From the NCBI RefSeq assembly GCF_021800405.1, contig NZ_CP084550.1, positions 434,001 to 498,000 on the forward strand: 64,000 nucleotides of DNA. Reading direction: 5' to 3'. The notes beneath the pieces were generated by a model. That model was not told where the DNA came from and did no database searches. It saw only the letters and a program-made list of their open reading frames with translations. Both the position numbers and the translations under genes were made by a program. Of this stretch, positions 43,030 to 52,542 are shown one piece after another. The stretch is from Arthrobacter sp. FW306-07-I. GTDB lineage: Bacteria > Actinomycetota > Actinomycetes > Actinomycetales > Micrococcaceae. The first letter of the stretch is position 1; the number at the start of each line of letters is the position of its first letter.

Positions 43030-44319
43030 ATGAAAACCCCGAGATTCCTGCTTCCGGCTGCCACGGCCGGCATTCTGGCCCTTACGTTGTCCGCCTGCGG
43101 CGGCGGAGGTGGAGGGGGCACCACGGGCGGTGGAGGCAGTGACGCTGACGCCAACCTCGACGGCCGCGGGCCCATCACCTACGTCCAGGGCAAGGACAAC
43201 AGCAACGTGGTCCGTCCCTTGGTCGATAAGTGGAACGCCGCGCACCCGAACGAAAAGGTCACGTTCAAGGAACAGACCGACCAGGCCGACCAGCAGCACG
43301 ACGACCTCGTCCAGCACTTCCAGGCAAAGCAGTCCGACTACGACGTTGTGGATGTGGATGTTATCTGGACCGCGGAGTTTGCGGCCAAGGGTTGGCTGCA
43401 GCCGCTGAAGGACAAGATGGCGATTGACACCAGCGCCATGCTCAAGCCAACCGTGGAGAGCGGAACCTACAAGGGCACCCTGTACGCTGCCCCGCAGACC
43501 TCTGACGGTGGCATCCTCTACTACCGCAAGGACCTCGTTCCCACCCCGCCCAAAACGTGGGACGAGATGATGAGCATGTGCTCCATCGCCAAGCAGAACA
43601 ACATCGGCTGCTACGCCGGCCAGTTCAGCAAGTACGAGGGTCTCACCGTAAACGCCTCCGAGGCCATCAACTCGGCCGGCGGCTCCGTCCTCAACAAGGA
43701 TGGCAAGCCCAACCTGAACACCCCCGAGGCCAAAGCCGGCCTGGAAAACCTGGCGAAGGCCTACGCCGATGGCAACATCCCCAAGGAAGCCATCACCTAC
43801 AAGGAAGAGGACAGCCGGCAGGCCTTCCAGAGCGGAAAGCTCCTGTTCCTGCGCAACTGGCCCTACGCCTTCAACCTGATCACCACTGAAGGCTCGTCCG
43901 CAGTGAAGGACAAGACGGGCCTGGCCGCCCTGCCCGGCAAGGACGGCCCCGGTGCCTCCTCGCTTGGCGGACACAACCTCGCCGTCAGCGTCTACTCCAA
44001 GAACAAGGCCACCGCGCTGGACTTCCTGAAGTTCATGACCTCCGAGGAAACTGAGAAGTTCTACGCTACCCAGGGTTCGCTGGCTCCGGTGCTTGGTTCG
44101 CTCTATGAGGACAAGGAACTGGTTGCCAAGCTGCCCTACCTGCCGGTCCTGAAGACGTCCATCGAGAACGCCGTGCCGCGTCCCGTAACACCGTTCTACC
44201 CGGCGGTCACCAAAGCAATCCAAGACAACGCATACCCGGCAATCAAGGGAGAAAAGTCAGTGGAAAGCGCACTCTCTGACATGCAGAAGTCCATCGAATC
44301 CGCTGGTGCGGGATCGTAG
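43030..44319 (+). CDS. Sugar ABC transporter substrate-binding lipoprotein
   Basis: A 429-aa family-1 extracellular solute-binding protein. The signal peptide ends in lipobox LTLSAC with lipidated Cys23, then a Gly/Ser-rich tether. The mature part shows the alpha/beta periplasmic-binding pattern (YVQGKDNSNVVRPLVDKWNA; YAAPQTSDGGILYYRKDLV). It would deliver an oligosaccharide, probably maltose- or trehalose-like given the adjacent alpha-glucosidase. GAGGAG lies about 11 bases before the ATG. It is the first of a four-gene run ending in a LacI regulator. Confidence 0.93.
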   Translation: MKTPRFLLPAATAGILALTLSACGGGGGGGTTGGGGSDADANLDGRGPITYVQGKDNSNVVRPLVDKWNAAHPNEKVTFKEQTDQADQQHDDLVQHFQAKQSDYDVVDVDVIWTAEFAAKGWLQPLKDKMAIDTSAMLKPTVESGTYKGTLYAAPQTSDGGILYYRKDLVPTPPKTWDEMMSMCSIAKQNNIGCYAGQFSKYEGLTVNASEAINSAGGSVLNKDGKPNLNTPEAKAGLENLAKAYADGNIPKEAITYKEEDSRQAFQSGKLLFLRNWPYAFNLITTEGSSAVKDKTGLAALPGKDGPGASSLGGHNLAVSVYSKNKATALDFLKFMTSEETEKFYATQGSLAPVLGSLYEDKELVAKLPYLPVLKTSIENAVPRPVTPFYPAVTKAIQDNAYPAIKGEKSVESALSDMQKSIESAGAGS

Positions 44320-44326
44320 TTCTGCC

Positions 44327-45364
44327 ATGGCAACCGAACTAGGCCCGACGCCGGTCAAGTCACCGGCGTCGGGCGGTACCCCCGTCCATCACGCCCCCAA
44401 AGGCGTAGGGGAGGACAACAGGATCGCAAGCCAGGGGCGCTGGGCTTCCTGGCTGCTCGCCCCCACCATCGTGGCCCTCGCGGTGGTGATTGTTTACCCG
44501 ATCATCAGCGCCATCGTCATGTCCTTCCAGAAGGACGCCGGCCTGGACCCCGCTACCGGCCTCTTCACCCAGGGCGGCCCGGCAGGCATCCAGAACTACG
44601 TGAACTGGCTGGCGCAGCAGTGTGCAGCACCAAACGGCGGAACCGTCGCCTGTCCCCCCGGCACCTTGGGCGGCCAGTTCTGGTCTGCCACGGCCACTAC
44701 CTTCTTCTTCACGGTAGTGACGGTGGCACTGGAGACTGTCCTGGGCTTCTGGATGGCCATGATCATGGCCCGGACGTTCCGCGGACGCAGCCTGGTCCGT
44801 GCAGCCGTCCTGGTGCCCTGGGCCATCCCCACCGCCGTTACGGCCAAGCTTTGGTTCTTCATCTTCGCGTTCGAAGGCATCGCCAACAAGCTGTTCAACA
44901 CCACCATCCTGTGGACGGGCAGCGAGTGGCCGGCCAAATGGGCCGTGATCATTGCGGACGTCTGGAAGACCACGCCGTTCATGGCGCTGCTGATCCTCGC
45001 CGGTCTCCAAATGATTCCGGCGGAAGTCTATGAAGCCGCCAAAGTGGACGGCGCCACTGCCTGGCAGCGGTTCCGGCTGATCACCCTGCCGCTGGTAAAG
45101 CCGGCGCTGATGGTGGCCATCCTGTTCCGTACCTTGGATGCGCTGCGCATGTTCGACCTGCCCTACATCCTCACCGGCGGCGCGAACAATACGACCACCT
45201 TGTCCATCCTGGTGATTAACCAGATCAGGCAAGGCTTCAACTCGGCAGCTGCACTGTCCACCATTACCTTCATCATCATCTTCCTCGTCGCCTTCATCTT
45301 CGTTCGCTTCCTCGGGGCGAACGTGGTTGAACAGAGCGGCGCCACAGGAAAGGGGAAGAAATGA
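44327..45364 (+). CDS. Sugar ABC transporter permease (MalF type)
   Basis: A 345-aa permease with about six helices after a 35-residue cytosolic lead. The cytoplasmic EAA loop is EVYEAAKVDGATAWQRFRLI followed by TLPLVKP, which contacts the ATPase. The ATG at 44327 lies 8 bases after the binding-protein stop; an in-frame GTG at 44306 would overlap it. No ATPase is encoded nearby, so a shared MsmK/MalK-type ATPase elsewhere likely powers it. Confidence 0.93.
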   Translation: MATELGPTPVKSPASGGTPVHHAPKGVGEDNRIASQGRWASWLLAPTIVALAVVIVYPIISAIVMSFQKDAGLDPATGLFTQGGPAGIQNYVNWLAQQCAAPNGGTVACPPGTLGGQFWSATATTFFFTVVTVALETVLGFWMAMIMARTFRGRSLVRAAVLVPWAIPTAVTAKLWFFIFAFEGIANKLFNTTILWTGSEWPAKWAVIIADVWKTTPFMALLILAGLQMIPAEVYEAAKVDGATAWQRFRLITLPLVKPALMVAILFRTLDALRMFDLPYILTGGANNTTTLSILVINQIRQGFNSAAALSTITFIIIFLVAFIFVRFLGANVVEQSGATGKGKK

Positions 45365-46260
45365 CCACGGCAACAGCAGACGCCTCTGCGCTGCGCGCCC
45401 GGCAGGACAAGGGCCGCAAGGCTGCGCAGAACCGTGAGAAGTGGGCCCAGGGACGCACCTACCTCAGCGCAGCAATCATCCTGCTCTGGTGCCTGGCTCC
45501 GGCGTACTGGATGGTGGTCACGGCGTTCCGCGATGTGGGGTTCACCTACGACACCTCGATCCTGCCCACGCATGTCACCCTGGACAACTTCAAAACGGCG
45601 TTTGATACGTCCTTCGGGAACCGGTTTGGCCAAGCGCTGCTGAACAGTGTGTTTATCGGCGGCGTGGTGACCATCGTGTCCCTGTTGATCGGTGTGTTCG
45701 CGGCCTACGCGCTGGCCCGGCTGAACTTCAGAGGCAAGTTCCTGGTGCTCGGGTTCATCCTTGGGGCTTCCATGTTCCCCGGCGTTGCCCTGATCACCCC
45801 GCTCTTCCAGCTGTTCACCAACATCGGCTGGATGGGCACGTACCAGGCGCTGATCATTCCGAACATCTCCTTCGTGCTCCCGCTGACGGTCTACACCATG
45901 ACCTCGTTCTTCCGGGAAATGCCGTGGGAGCTTGAAGAATCGGCCCGCGTGGACGGCTGCACGCAGGGGCAGGCCTTCCGGAAGGTCATCATGCCCTTGG
46001 CGGCACCGGCTATCTTCACCACGGCAATCCTGGCCTTCATTTCCTCGTGGAACGAGTTCCTGATCGCCAGCCAGCTGTCCAGTGACGCAACCCAACCGGT
46101 GACGGTGGCTATCGCCAACTTCGCCGGCGCCCAGCCCAACCAGATCCCCTACACGGCCATCATGGCCGCAGGCACCATCGTCACCATCCCGCTGGTGATC
46201 CTGGTGCTGGTCTTCCAGCGCAAGATTGTCGCCGGCCTCACGGCAGGTGCAGTCAAGTGA
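45361..46260 (+). CDS. Sugar ABC transporter permease (MalG type)
   Basis: A 299-aa second permease, six helices, with the EAA loop ELEESARVDGCTQGQAFRKV followed by IMPLAAP. Its ATG overlaps the MalF-type stop (ATGA) and its stop overlaps the next small gene, so the three are translationally coupled. Pairs with the upstream permease to form the import channel. Confidence 0.93.
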   Translation: MTTATADASALRARQDKGRKAAQNREKWAQGRTYLSAAIILLWCLAPAYWMVVTAFRDVGFTYDTSILPTHVTLDNFKTAFDTSFGNRFGQALLNSVFIGGVVTIVSLLIGVFAAYALARLNFRGKFLVLGFILGASMFPGVALITPLFQLFTNIGWMGTYQALIIPNISFVLPLTVYTMTSFFREMPWELEESARVDGCTQGQAFRKVIMPLAAPAIFTTAILAFISSWNEFLIASQLSSDATQPVTVAIANFAGAQPNQIPYTAIMAAGTIVTIPLVILVLVFQRKIVAGLTAGAVK

Positions 46261-46505
46261 CGGACAACGGTTCCCGCCCCCGCACTCCGGGGGCGGGAAA
46301 CCGCAGCCGGCTGGTCCGATCGGGCGAGGACTTCGACATCATCATCGGCTTCCTCGCGTTCTGGGCACTGGTCCTGCTGGTGGTCACCGTGTGGATGGAA
46401 GTTACCGCCCAACCGGCCCTTGGCTGGGCGCTGGGCCTGCTGGCAACACTGCTGGCGCTGTATGGCATGGTGCGGCTGCGCAGGAAGCTGCCGGCCCGCA
46501 GGTAG
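46257..46505 (+). CDS. Small two-helix membrane protein coupled to the ABC importer
   Basis: An 82-aa protein starting GTG in the MalG-type stop codon. It has a 30-residue basic polar lead and two helices (IIIGFLAFWALVLLVVTVWM and ALGWALGLLATLLALYGMV), ending in RLRRKLPARR. I recognise no family. Its overlap suggests it is made with the permeases and could be an accessory subunit, which is inference. It precedes the LacI gene by about 150 bases. Confidence 0.7.
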   Translation: MTDNGSRPRTPGAGNRSRLVRSGEDFDIIIGFLAFWALVLLVVTVWMEVTAQPALGWALGLLATLLALYGMVRLRRKLPARR

Positions 46506-46656
46506 GCGTTGACGCGCGCATCCGCCTTCGCGGCAACTGCGTGGATTTGCGCTGTCTAAGTTTTCATTCCCTGGCCGCGCAATGGAAAAATACAGGGCCA
46601 GGGTACACGCAGGGCCGGCTGGCTCTACGCCGAAAAGGAGTTACAGAGGGGACACG

Positions 46657-47712
46657 GTGGCACGGACAACGGAAAGGTCCCAGCGGGGCGGCCATAACGG
46701 CGTCAGCATCGAGGACGTTGCGGCGGCCGCCGGAGTCTCCACAGCCACCGTCTCCCGCGCAGTCCGTGGACTGCCGCGGGTTTCGCCCGCCACCCGGGAA
46801 AAGATCCTGGAAGTGGCCGGGAATCTCGGCTACGTGGCATCCTCCTCAGCCTCGGGGCTGGCCACCGGACGGACCAAGACCATCGGCGTCCTGGCTCCGT
46901 TCGTGAGCCGCTGGTTCTTTTCCAAAGCCATCGAGGGTGCTGACCGCGAACTGCATGCCCGCCACTACAACCTTTCGCTGTTCAACCTCGGCGGCCACGG
47001 CAGCAACCGGGAGCGGCTGTTCAGCAAGACCATGGTCTACAAGCAGATTGACGCCCTGCTGGTCCTTTGTATGGCGCTCACCCATGAAGAGATCGAGCAC
47101 TTGCAGAAGATCGATATCCCGCTGGTTGTGGTGGGAGGGCATGTGGAGGAATGCCCCTACATTGGCATCGATGACTACGCCGCTGCCTCCACCGCCGTCC
47201 GGCACCTTATCGACCTGGGGCACCGGGACATCGCCCTGCTGCATGGCGACGACGAGACCGACCTGAATTTCGACGTCCCCCGGGTCCGCATCCTGGCGTT
47301 CAAGGACGTCATGGCGGCGGCCGGCCTGCCGACGCGGCCGGAATGGGACGAATGGGGAGACTTCACCGTCCGCAGCGGCCAGGAGGCCTTCCGCCGGTTG
47401 TGGTCCCGGCCCGGGCAGAAGCCCACGGCGATCTTCTGCGCTTCGGACGAGATGGCCATGGGAGTGATCTTCGAAGCCAACCACGCCGGCGTCAGTGTTC
47501 CGGGCGACCTGTCAGTGGTGGGTATCGACAACCACGACTTCGCAGAAGCCATGGGCCTCACCACCGTGGGCCAACGGCCGGACGAGCAGGCCGAACTGGC
47601 CACCAAGATGCTGCTCGACGAACTGGATGGCCAGGCAGGAGCTGTCCGCTCCGCGGTGGCACCCCATGAACTGATTGTCCGGCGCACCACGGCGCCGCCG
47701 CAAAACCTCTAA
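46657..47712 (+). CDS. LacI-family transcriptional regulator
   Basis: A 351-aa LacI/GalR regulator. The helix-turn-helix and hinge (about 15-70) read VSIEDVAAAAGVSTATVSRA and ILEVAGNLGYVASSSASGLA, followed by a sugar-binding type I periplasmic-fold domain (about 75-345; FCASDEMAMGVIFEANHAGV, SVVGIDNHDFAEAMGLTTVG). The GTG at 46657 follows GAGGGGAC; the longer in-frame ATG at 46582 adds a non-conserved segment. It probably represses the importer and alpha-glucosidase through the site at 42916-42929. Confidence 0.93.
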   Translation: MARTTERSQRGGHNGVSIEDVAAAAGVSTATVSRAVRGLPRVSPATREKILEVAGNLGYVASSSASGLATGRTKTIGVLAPFVSRWFFSKAIEGADRELHARHYNLSLFNLGGHGSNRERLFSKTMVYKQIDALLVLCMALTHEEIEHLQKIDIPLVVVGGHVEECPYIGIDDYAAASTAVRHLIDLGHRDIALLHGDDETDLNFDVPRVRILAFKDVMAAAGLPTRPEWDEWGDFTVRSGQEAFRRLWSRPGQKPTAIFCASDEMAMGVIFEANHAGVSVPGDLSVVGIDNHDFAEAMGLTTVGQRPDEQAELATKMLLDELDGQAGAVRSAVAPHELIVRRTTAPPQNL

Positions 47713-47760
47713 CAGCCCACGACCTGTACGGGCACTGCACCTCTAACAGCCAGGGAACCG

Positions 47761-48651
47761 TTATGAGGCGCGGGCCAGCTGCCGGATGGGGATCCAGCGC
47801 GAGGCAAGCCGCCGGTAGGCCGCTGCAGCGCCGGTCATGTCACCCTCCGCCAGGCACTCGATGCCCAGCCTGATATCCATCGGCGACTCGTCCGGGTAGA
47901 CCTTGTCCGCCACTGCGCCGTAGTCCAGCTCCACCATGGAGTTCACGTGGAACAGCTCAAGCCATTCCGTCAGTTGGGCCAGGTCGTCAAGCATGTCCAG
48001 GTCCGGGGCGGCGAGGGCCAGGTTGGCCACGGCATAGCGGGCCCGTTCCAGGGCTTCGGTGATGGGCGTCCAAACCCGAACGGTGAGGATCCGCCCGCCG
48101 GCTTCCACCACATCCTTGCGGTCGGATTCGGCGAACAGTGAGAACCAGCTGAACGGGATGCCCCACGTTGACGCCCGCGTGTGCACCCGGACGGAACCGT
48201 CCCTGGCCTTCACCAGGTCGATCCGCTCCTGGTGCCGGTCCCGCTGTTCCTCCGGGATCAGCAGCTCGGCCAACGGACCGTGGATGCCTTCCATCAGGGC
48301 ATTGGCTGCCAGGCCAGCGCGCAGGACCAACTGGCTGGGACAGTACAGCAGGACGGGCTCGGAGTCGGCGTCAGCGCCGTCGTCGGCCGTTCCGCCTTCC
48401 GGTGACGGCGCCGTGGTGACGCGGACCAGGTCGGTGCGTCCGGTGGGGAAGGGGTCCCCGCCGGAGCGGGTGATGCGTCCCAGCGAAGCCAGCAGTTCAG
48501 CGTTTTCGACGGCGGCGCGCGAGACTGCCTGCGCCCCGGCTGCCTCGATGGCCGGGCGTTGTTCCTCCGGAAAGGCTTCCACGGGTTCGTAGACGCGCAG
48601 GGTGGAGGAGAAAGGCAGGCCGGCCTGGCCCCGGTAGAGGTTTCCCGTCAT
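47761..48651 (-). CDS. Conserved-looking actinobacterial protein, unknown function
   Basis: A 296-aa soluble protein that I recognise only as resembling an uncharacterised actinobacterial family (possibly DUF8083; not certain). It starts MTGNLYRGQAGLPFSSTLRV and contains long mixed helix/strand segments (ASTWGIPFSWFSLFAESDRK, VRVWTPITEALERARYAVAN). No catalytic motif, membrane helix or signal peptide is seen. AAGGAG six bases upstream supports the start. It lies 34 bases downstream of the exonuclease III gene on the same strand, so an operon is likely. Confidence 0.75.
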   Translation of the reverse strand: MTGNLYRGQAGLPFSSTLRVYEPVEAFPEEQRPAIEAAGAQAVSRAAVENAELLASLGRITRSGGDPFPTGRTDLVRVTTAPSPEGGTADDGADADSEPVLLYCPSQLVLRAGLAANALMEGIHGPLAELLIPEEQRDRHQERIDLVKARDGSVRVHTRASTWGIPFSWFSLFAESDRKDVVEAGGRILTVRVWTPITEALERARYAVANLALAAPDLDMLDDLAQLTEWLELFHVNSMVELDYGAVADKVYPDESPMDIRLGIECLAEGDMTGAAAAYRRLASRWIPIRQLARAS

Positions 48652-48685
48652 TGCGGTCTCCTTGCATGGGTCCAGGCCACGGTCA

Positions 48686-49492
48686 TCAGTCCGCCAGTTC
48701 CACCAGCACGGGCGCGTGGTCGGAAGCGCCCTTGCCCTTGCGTTCCTCGCGGTCGATTGCGGCGCCGGTGACGCGGGCTGCCAGGGCGGGGGAGGCCAGG
48801 ACGAAGTCGATCCGCATGCCCTCCTTTTTGGGGAACCGGAGTTGGGTGTAGTCCCAGTAGGTGTAGACGCCGGGGCCGGGGGTATAGGGCCGCACCACGT
48901 CCGTGTAGCCGGCGGTTTCGAATGCGTGGAACGCCTCCCGCTCGGGCGGGCTGACGTGGGTGGACCGGTTGTTGATAAACAGGTCGATGTCCCATACGTC
49001 CTCGTCGAAGGGTGCGATGTTCCAGTCGCCCATCAGGGCCACCTGAGCCTGGGGATCGTCCGTGATCAGGGCCTGGGCGTGGGTCTTGAGGCTTTCCAGC
49101 CACTTCAGCTTGTACGGCATGTGCTCATCGTCCAGGGATCGGCCGTTGGGGACGTAAAGGCTCCAGACGCGGATGCCGCCGCACGTGGCCGCCATGGCCC
49201 GGGCTTCCTGCACGGGATCCTTGCCGGCCTTGCCGAACGACGGTTGGTCCAGGAATGTCCGCTCCACGTCCTCGAGCCCCACCCGGGAGGCGATGGCCAC
49301 GCCGTTCCACTGGTTGACGCCGAAGTGGGCCACCTCGTAACCCATTCGCTCAAAGAGTTCCCAGGGGAAGTTGTCGTCCTTGCACTTGGTCTCCTGGATG
49401 GCCAGGACGTCGCAGTCGCTGCGCTGCAGCCACGCTTCGACGCGGTCGGCGCGGGCACGGAGCGAGTTCACATTCCAGGTAGCTATCTTCAC
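48686..49492 (-). CDS. xthA: Exodeoxyribonuclease III
   Basis: A 268-aa EEP-superfamily nuclease that removes 3' blocking groups and cuts abasic sites in base-excision repair. Family motifs are complete: IATWNVNSLRAR at the N terminus, LAIQETKCKD with the metal-binding Glu, LMGDWNIAP, and KGASDHAPVLVELAD at the end with the catalytic Asp-His. The GTG at 49492 opens directly at the conserved MKIATWN start; longer in-frame readings go through the antisense of the next gene and are rejected. Confidence 0.94.
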   Translation of the reverse strand: MKIATWNVNSLRARADRVEAWLQRSDCDVLAIQETKCKDDNFPWELFERMGYEVAHFGVNQWNGVAIASRVGLEDVERTFLDQPSFGKAGKDPVQEARAMAATCGGIRVWSLYVPNGRSLDDEHMPYKLKWLESLKTHAQALITDDPQAQVALMGDWNIAPFDEDVWDIDLFINNRSTHVSPPEREAFHAFETAGYTDVVRPYTPGPGVYTYWDYTQLRFPKKEGMRIDFVLASPALAARVTGAAIDREERKGKGASDHAPVLVELAD

Positions 49493-49654
49493 GGTTCCTA
49501 ACTTACCTTGGCAGCTGCACGCGGGGTAAAGCCTTCGCCGGCCCCGCCCCATGGTGCCCGTACGGTTGGTTACGGACCGGAAGGGGCGGGTATATTCGCC
49601 AACAGAATGACTTGGATCACTCATCCGGCCACCATGCGAAGGAGCACCCAGCCC

Positions 49655-50761
49655 ATGACGGCAGCCACGGGGAATACAACGGACAGCACGGCAGGCAACG
49701 GGGGAGCGGACGTACTTTTTGAACGGCGCGGCAGGCTGGGGGTGGCAATCCTCAACCGGCCCCGGGCGGTCAACGCGCTCACCGCGGAAATGGTGGACCT
49801 GCTGCTGCGCCAACTCACCACCTGGGCAGGGGACGACGGCGTGGCCACCGTCCTGGTGCAGGGCGCCGGGGAGCGGGGCCTGTGCGCGGGCGGAGACATC
49901 GTGGCCATCTACCAGGACATGCTGCAAGGTGGAAACGCGACGGCGGGTTTCTGGCAAACCGAGTACCGCCTGAACTCCCTGATCTCCAGGTACCCCAAGC
50001 CATACGTTGCGCTGATGGACGGCCTGGTCCTCGGCGGCGGGGTTGGTGTCTCGGCGCACGGGAACGTCCGGGTCGTCACGGAGCGGACCAGGATGGGGAT
50101 GCCGGAAACCACCATCGGGTTTGCCCCCGACGTCGGCGGGACCTTCCTGCTCTCCCACGCACCGGGAGAAACGGGAACCCACGCGGCCCTCACAGGCGCA
50201 CACCTGGGCGCCGGAGATGCCCTGTTCCTGGGCCTTGCAGACCACTACGTTCCGTCATCCTCGGTGCCCAGCCTGATGGCGGCGCTGGAAACCGAAAGCC
50301 CGGAAGACGCCGTCGCACGTTACGCCGGGCAACCCCCTGCCTCGGTGCTTGCCGGCCAGCGGGAATGGATTGATGCCTGTTACGACTCGGACGATGCCGG
50401 GGACATTGTCGCCCGTCTCCGCGCGTGGACCGGGCCCGGGCAGGACGATGCCACGGCGGCTGCAGACACCATCGAGGCCAAATCGCCGACGTCGGTCAAG
50501 GTCACCCTGGCGTCCCTGCGCCGCGCTTCAAGCCTGACCCTCGATGAAGTGCTGGCCCAGGAGTACCGGGTAGGAATCCGCTTTCTGGGAGGACCAGATT
50601 TCCGTGAGGGAATCCGGGCCCAGGTGGTGGACAAGGACCGGAACCCGCAGTGGAAACCGGCCACCCTCGCCGAGGTGCTTCCGCAGGATGTGGACCGGTT
50701 CTTCCAGCCGCTGGACGGTGGGGAACTGGACCTGCAGGTGAAGGCGACGGACCATGCCTGA
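49655..50761 (+). CDS. 3-hydroxyisobutyryl-CoA hydrolase (crotonase superfamily)
   Basis: A 368-aa crotonase-fold protein of the HIBCH type: longer than enoyl-CoA hydratases, with GERGLCAGGDIVAIYQDM, GGGVGVSAHGNVRVV and MPETTIGFAPDVGGTFLLSH, whose acidic residues match the hydrolase active site. It would release 3-hydroxyisobutyrate in valine breakdown. AAGGAG precedes the ATG at 49655; in-frame ATGs at 49607 and 49634 are alternatives. The next gene, encoding the following pathway enzyme, overlaps its end by eight bases. Confidence 0.9.
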   Translation: MTAATGNTTDSTAGNGGADVLFERRGRLGVAILNRPRAVNALTAEMVDLLLRQLTTWAGDDGVATVLVQGAGERGLCAGGDIVAIYQDMLQGGNATAGFWQTEYRLNSLISRYPKPYVALMDGLVLGGGVGVSAHGNVRVVTERTRMGMPETTIGFAPDVGGTFLLSHAPGETGTHAALTGAHLGAGDALFLGLADHYVPSSSVPSLMAALETESPEDAVARYAGQPPASVLAGQREWIDACYDSDDAGDIVARLRAWTGPGQDDATAAADTIEAKSPTSVKVTLASLRRASSLTLDEVLAQEYRVGIRFLGGPDFREGIRAQVVDKDRNPQWKPATLAEVLPQDVDRFFQPLDGGELDLQVKATDHA

Positions 50762-51758
50762 CACACGCCGCGTTGCTTTCCTGGGGCTGGGGCACATGGG
50801 GAACCCGATGGCCATAAACCTGATCAGGGCCGGTTACCGGTTGACCGGCTTTGATGTGGTGCCGGCGGCACTGGAAGCGGCGCAGGCCCAGGGCGTTCCA
50901 GTGGCAGGATCGACCATTGACGCCTTGGCTGGCGCCGATGTGGTCCTGACAATGTTTCCCAGCGGCAGACACGTCCTGGACGCTTACCGGGGCGCCAGTG
51001 GGGGACCTGGCCTGCTGGCAGCAGCACAGCCGGGAACCATGTTCCTGGATTGCTCCACCATCAACGTGGATGAGGCCCGCGAAGCTGCCCGCCTGGCTAT
51101 CGAAGCAGGCCACCGATCCGTCGACGCCCCCGTTTCCGGCGGTGTGGTGGGGGCCGAGGCCGGCACCCTGACCTTCATGGCCGGCGGAGACGACGCGGAC
51201 TTCGAGGCCGTGCGGCCCCTGCTGGAGGTCATGGGCAAGCGGGTGGTGCACTGCGGCGGACACGGCGCCGGCCAAGCCGCCAAAATCTGCAACAACCTGA
51301 TCCTGGGCGTCTCCATGATCGCGGTCAGTGAGGCCTTCGTCCTCGGCGAGAAGCTGGGCCTGACCCATCAGGCGCTGTTCGACGTCGCTTCCGCCGCGTC
51401 CGGCCAGTGCTGGGCGCTGACCACCAACTGCCCGGTGCCGGGACCGGTCCCCGCCAGCCCTGCCAACCGGGACTACCAGCCGGGCTTTGCTTCAGCACTG
51501 ATGGCCAAGGACCTAAACCTCGCGGTCAACGCCCTTAACGGCACGGGGGTGGCGGGGGAAATGGGGGCGCTCGCCGCCCATATCTACGATAGGTTTGCCG
51601 CGGAGGGCGGCGCAGGCCGTGACTTTTCCGCCATCATCACCGAGATCCGCCGGGCATCCGGCAAGCCTGCCCGGGACGCGGTAGCCGGGGAGCATTCCCC
51701 CGGGGAGTCGCCCGGCAGGCACAGTACAACAGCACACGACGACGGGAGTCCCGAATGA
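50754..51758 (+). CDS. mmsB: 3-hydroxyisobutyrate dehydrogenase
   Basis: A 334-aa NAD(P)-dependent dehydrogenase of the beta-hydroxyacid family. The Rossmann motif [12 protein letters not shown] opens the protein; the substrate loop is [20 protein letters not shown], and catalytic Lys177 is in [13 protein letters not shown]. The C-terminal tail (about 300-334) is longer than usual and Ser/His-rich. It oxidises 3-hydroxyisobutyrate to methylmalonate semialdehyde. The following mmsA step is not in the window. Overlaps both neighbours. Confidence 0.94.
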   Translation: MPDTRRVAFLGLGHMGNPMAINLIRAGYRLTGFDVVPAALEAAQAQGVPVAGSTIDALAGADVVLTMFPSGRHVLDAYRGASGGPGLLAAAQPGTMFLDCSTINVDEAREAARLAIEAGHRSVDAPVSGGVVGAEAGTLTFMAGGDDADFEAVRPLLEVMGKRVVHCGGHGAGQAAKICNNLILGVSMIAVSEAFVLGEKLGLTHQALFDVASAASGQCWALTTNCPVPGPVPASPANRDYQPGFASALMAKDLNLAVNALNGTGVAGEMGALAAHIYDRFAAEGGAGRDFSAIITEIRRASGKPARDAVAGEHSPGESPGRHSTTAHDDGSPE

Positions 51759-52531
51759 CGGAGTACGCCAACATCCTGGTGGAGCAGCAAGGCAGGGTAG
51801 GGCTGGTGACGCTCAACAGGCCCTCCGCGCTGAACGCGCTGAACAAAGCCACCATGGAAGAGTTGGTGGCAGCCGTCACCGCCATGGACTCCGATCCGGG
51901 CGTGGGGGCGGTAGTGATCACGGGCTCGGGCAAGGCCTTCGCCGCGGGAGCCGACATCAAGGAGATGGCGGACCAGAGCTACATGGACATGTACCTGGCT
52001 GACTGGTTCCGGGGCTGGGAGGACTTCGCCCGGCTGCGGATTCCCACCATCGCCGCAGTGTCGGGCTTTGCCCTGGGCGGCGGCTGCGAACTGGCCATGA
52101 TGTGCGACCTCATCATTGCCGGCGACAATGCGAAATTCGGGCAGCCCGAAATCAACCTGGGCGTCCTCCCGGGCATGGGCGGGTCCCAGCGGCTCACCCG
52201 GGCTGTGGGCAAGGCCAAGGCCATGGACATGATCCTCACCGGCAGGTTCATAGACGCCGAGGAAGCGGACCGGTGCGGGCTGGTGTCGCGCGTGGTTCCG
52301 GCGGCGGACGTGGTGTCCGAGGCACTCACGGTGGCCGGGGTGATAGCCGGCAAATCCAAGCCAGCGGCGATGGCAGCCGTGGAAGCCGTCAATGCGGCCT
52401 TCGAAACCGGCCTGGCCCAAGGAGTCCAGTTCGAACGGCGGCTCTTCCATTCCCTGTTCGCCACCGAGGACCAAAAGGAAGGCATGGCGGCGTTCACCGA
52501 GAAGCGCCAGCCCGAGTTCAAGCACCGGTAG
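51755..52531 (+). CDS. Enoyl-CoA hydratase
   Basis: A 258-aa crotonase. Two catalytic glutamates are placed as in hydratases: one in [19 protein letters not shown] and one in [16 protein letters not shown]. The oxyanion loop is [16 protein letters not shown]. Its ATG overlaps the mmsB stop. It probably supplies the methacrylyl-CoA hydration step of the same valine pathway. Confidence 0.93.
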   Translation: MTEYANILVEQQGRVGLVTLNRPSALNALNKATMEELVAAVTAMDSDPGVGAVVITGSGKAFAAGADIKEMADQSYMDMYLADWFRGWEDFARLRIPTIAAVSGFALGGGCELAMMCDLIIAGDNAKFGQPEINLGVLPGMGGSQRLTRAVGKAKAMDMILTGRFIDAEEADRCGLVSRVVPAADVVSEALTVAGVIAGKSKPAAMAAVEAVNAAFETGLAQGVQFERRLFHSLFATEDQKEGMAAFTEKRQPEFKHR

Positions 52532-52542
52532 TGTGGACAACC

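Noticed and set aside
47703..47754. Direct repeat ACCTCTAACAGCC after the LacI gene
   Set aside because: Two 13-base copies 37 bases apart in a short intergenic gap, without palindrome or att-like context; too little to call an element.
49493..50245. N-terminal extension of exonuclease III to about 519 aa
   Set aside because: The added part is antisense to the 3-hydroxyisobutyryl-CoA hydrolase gene; the conserved exonuclease start is at 49492.
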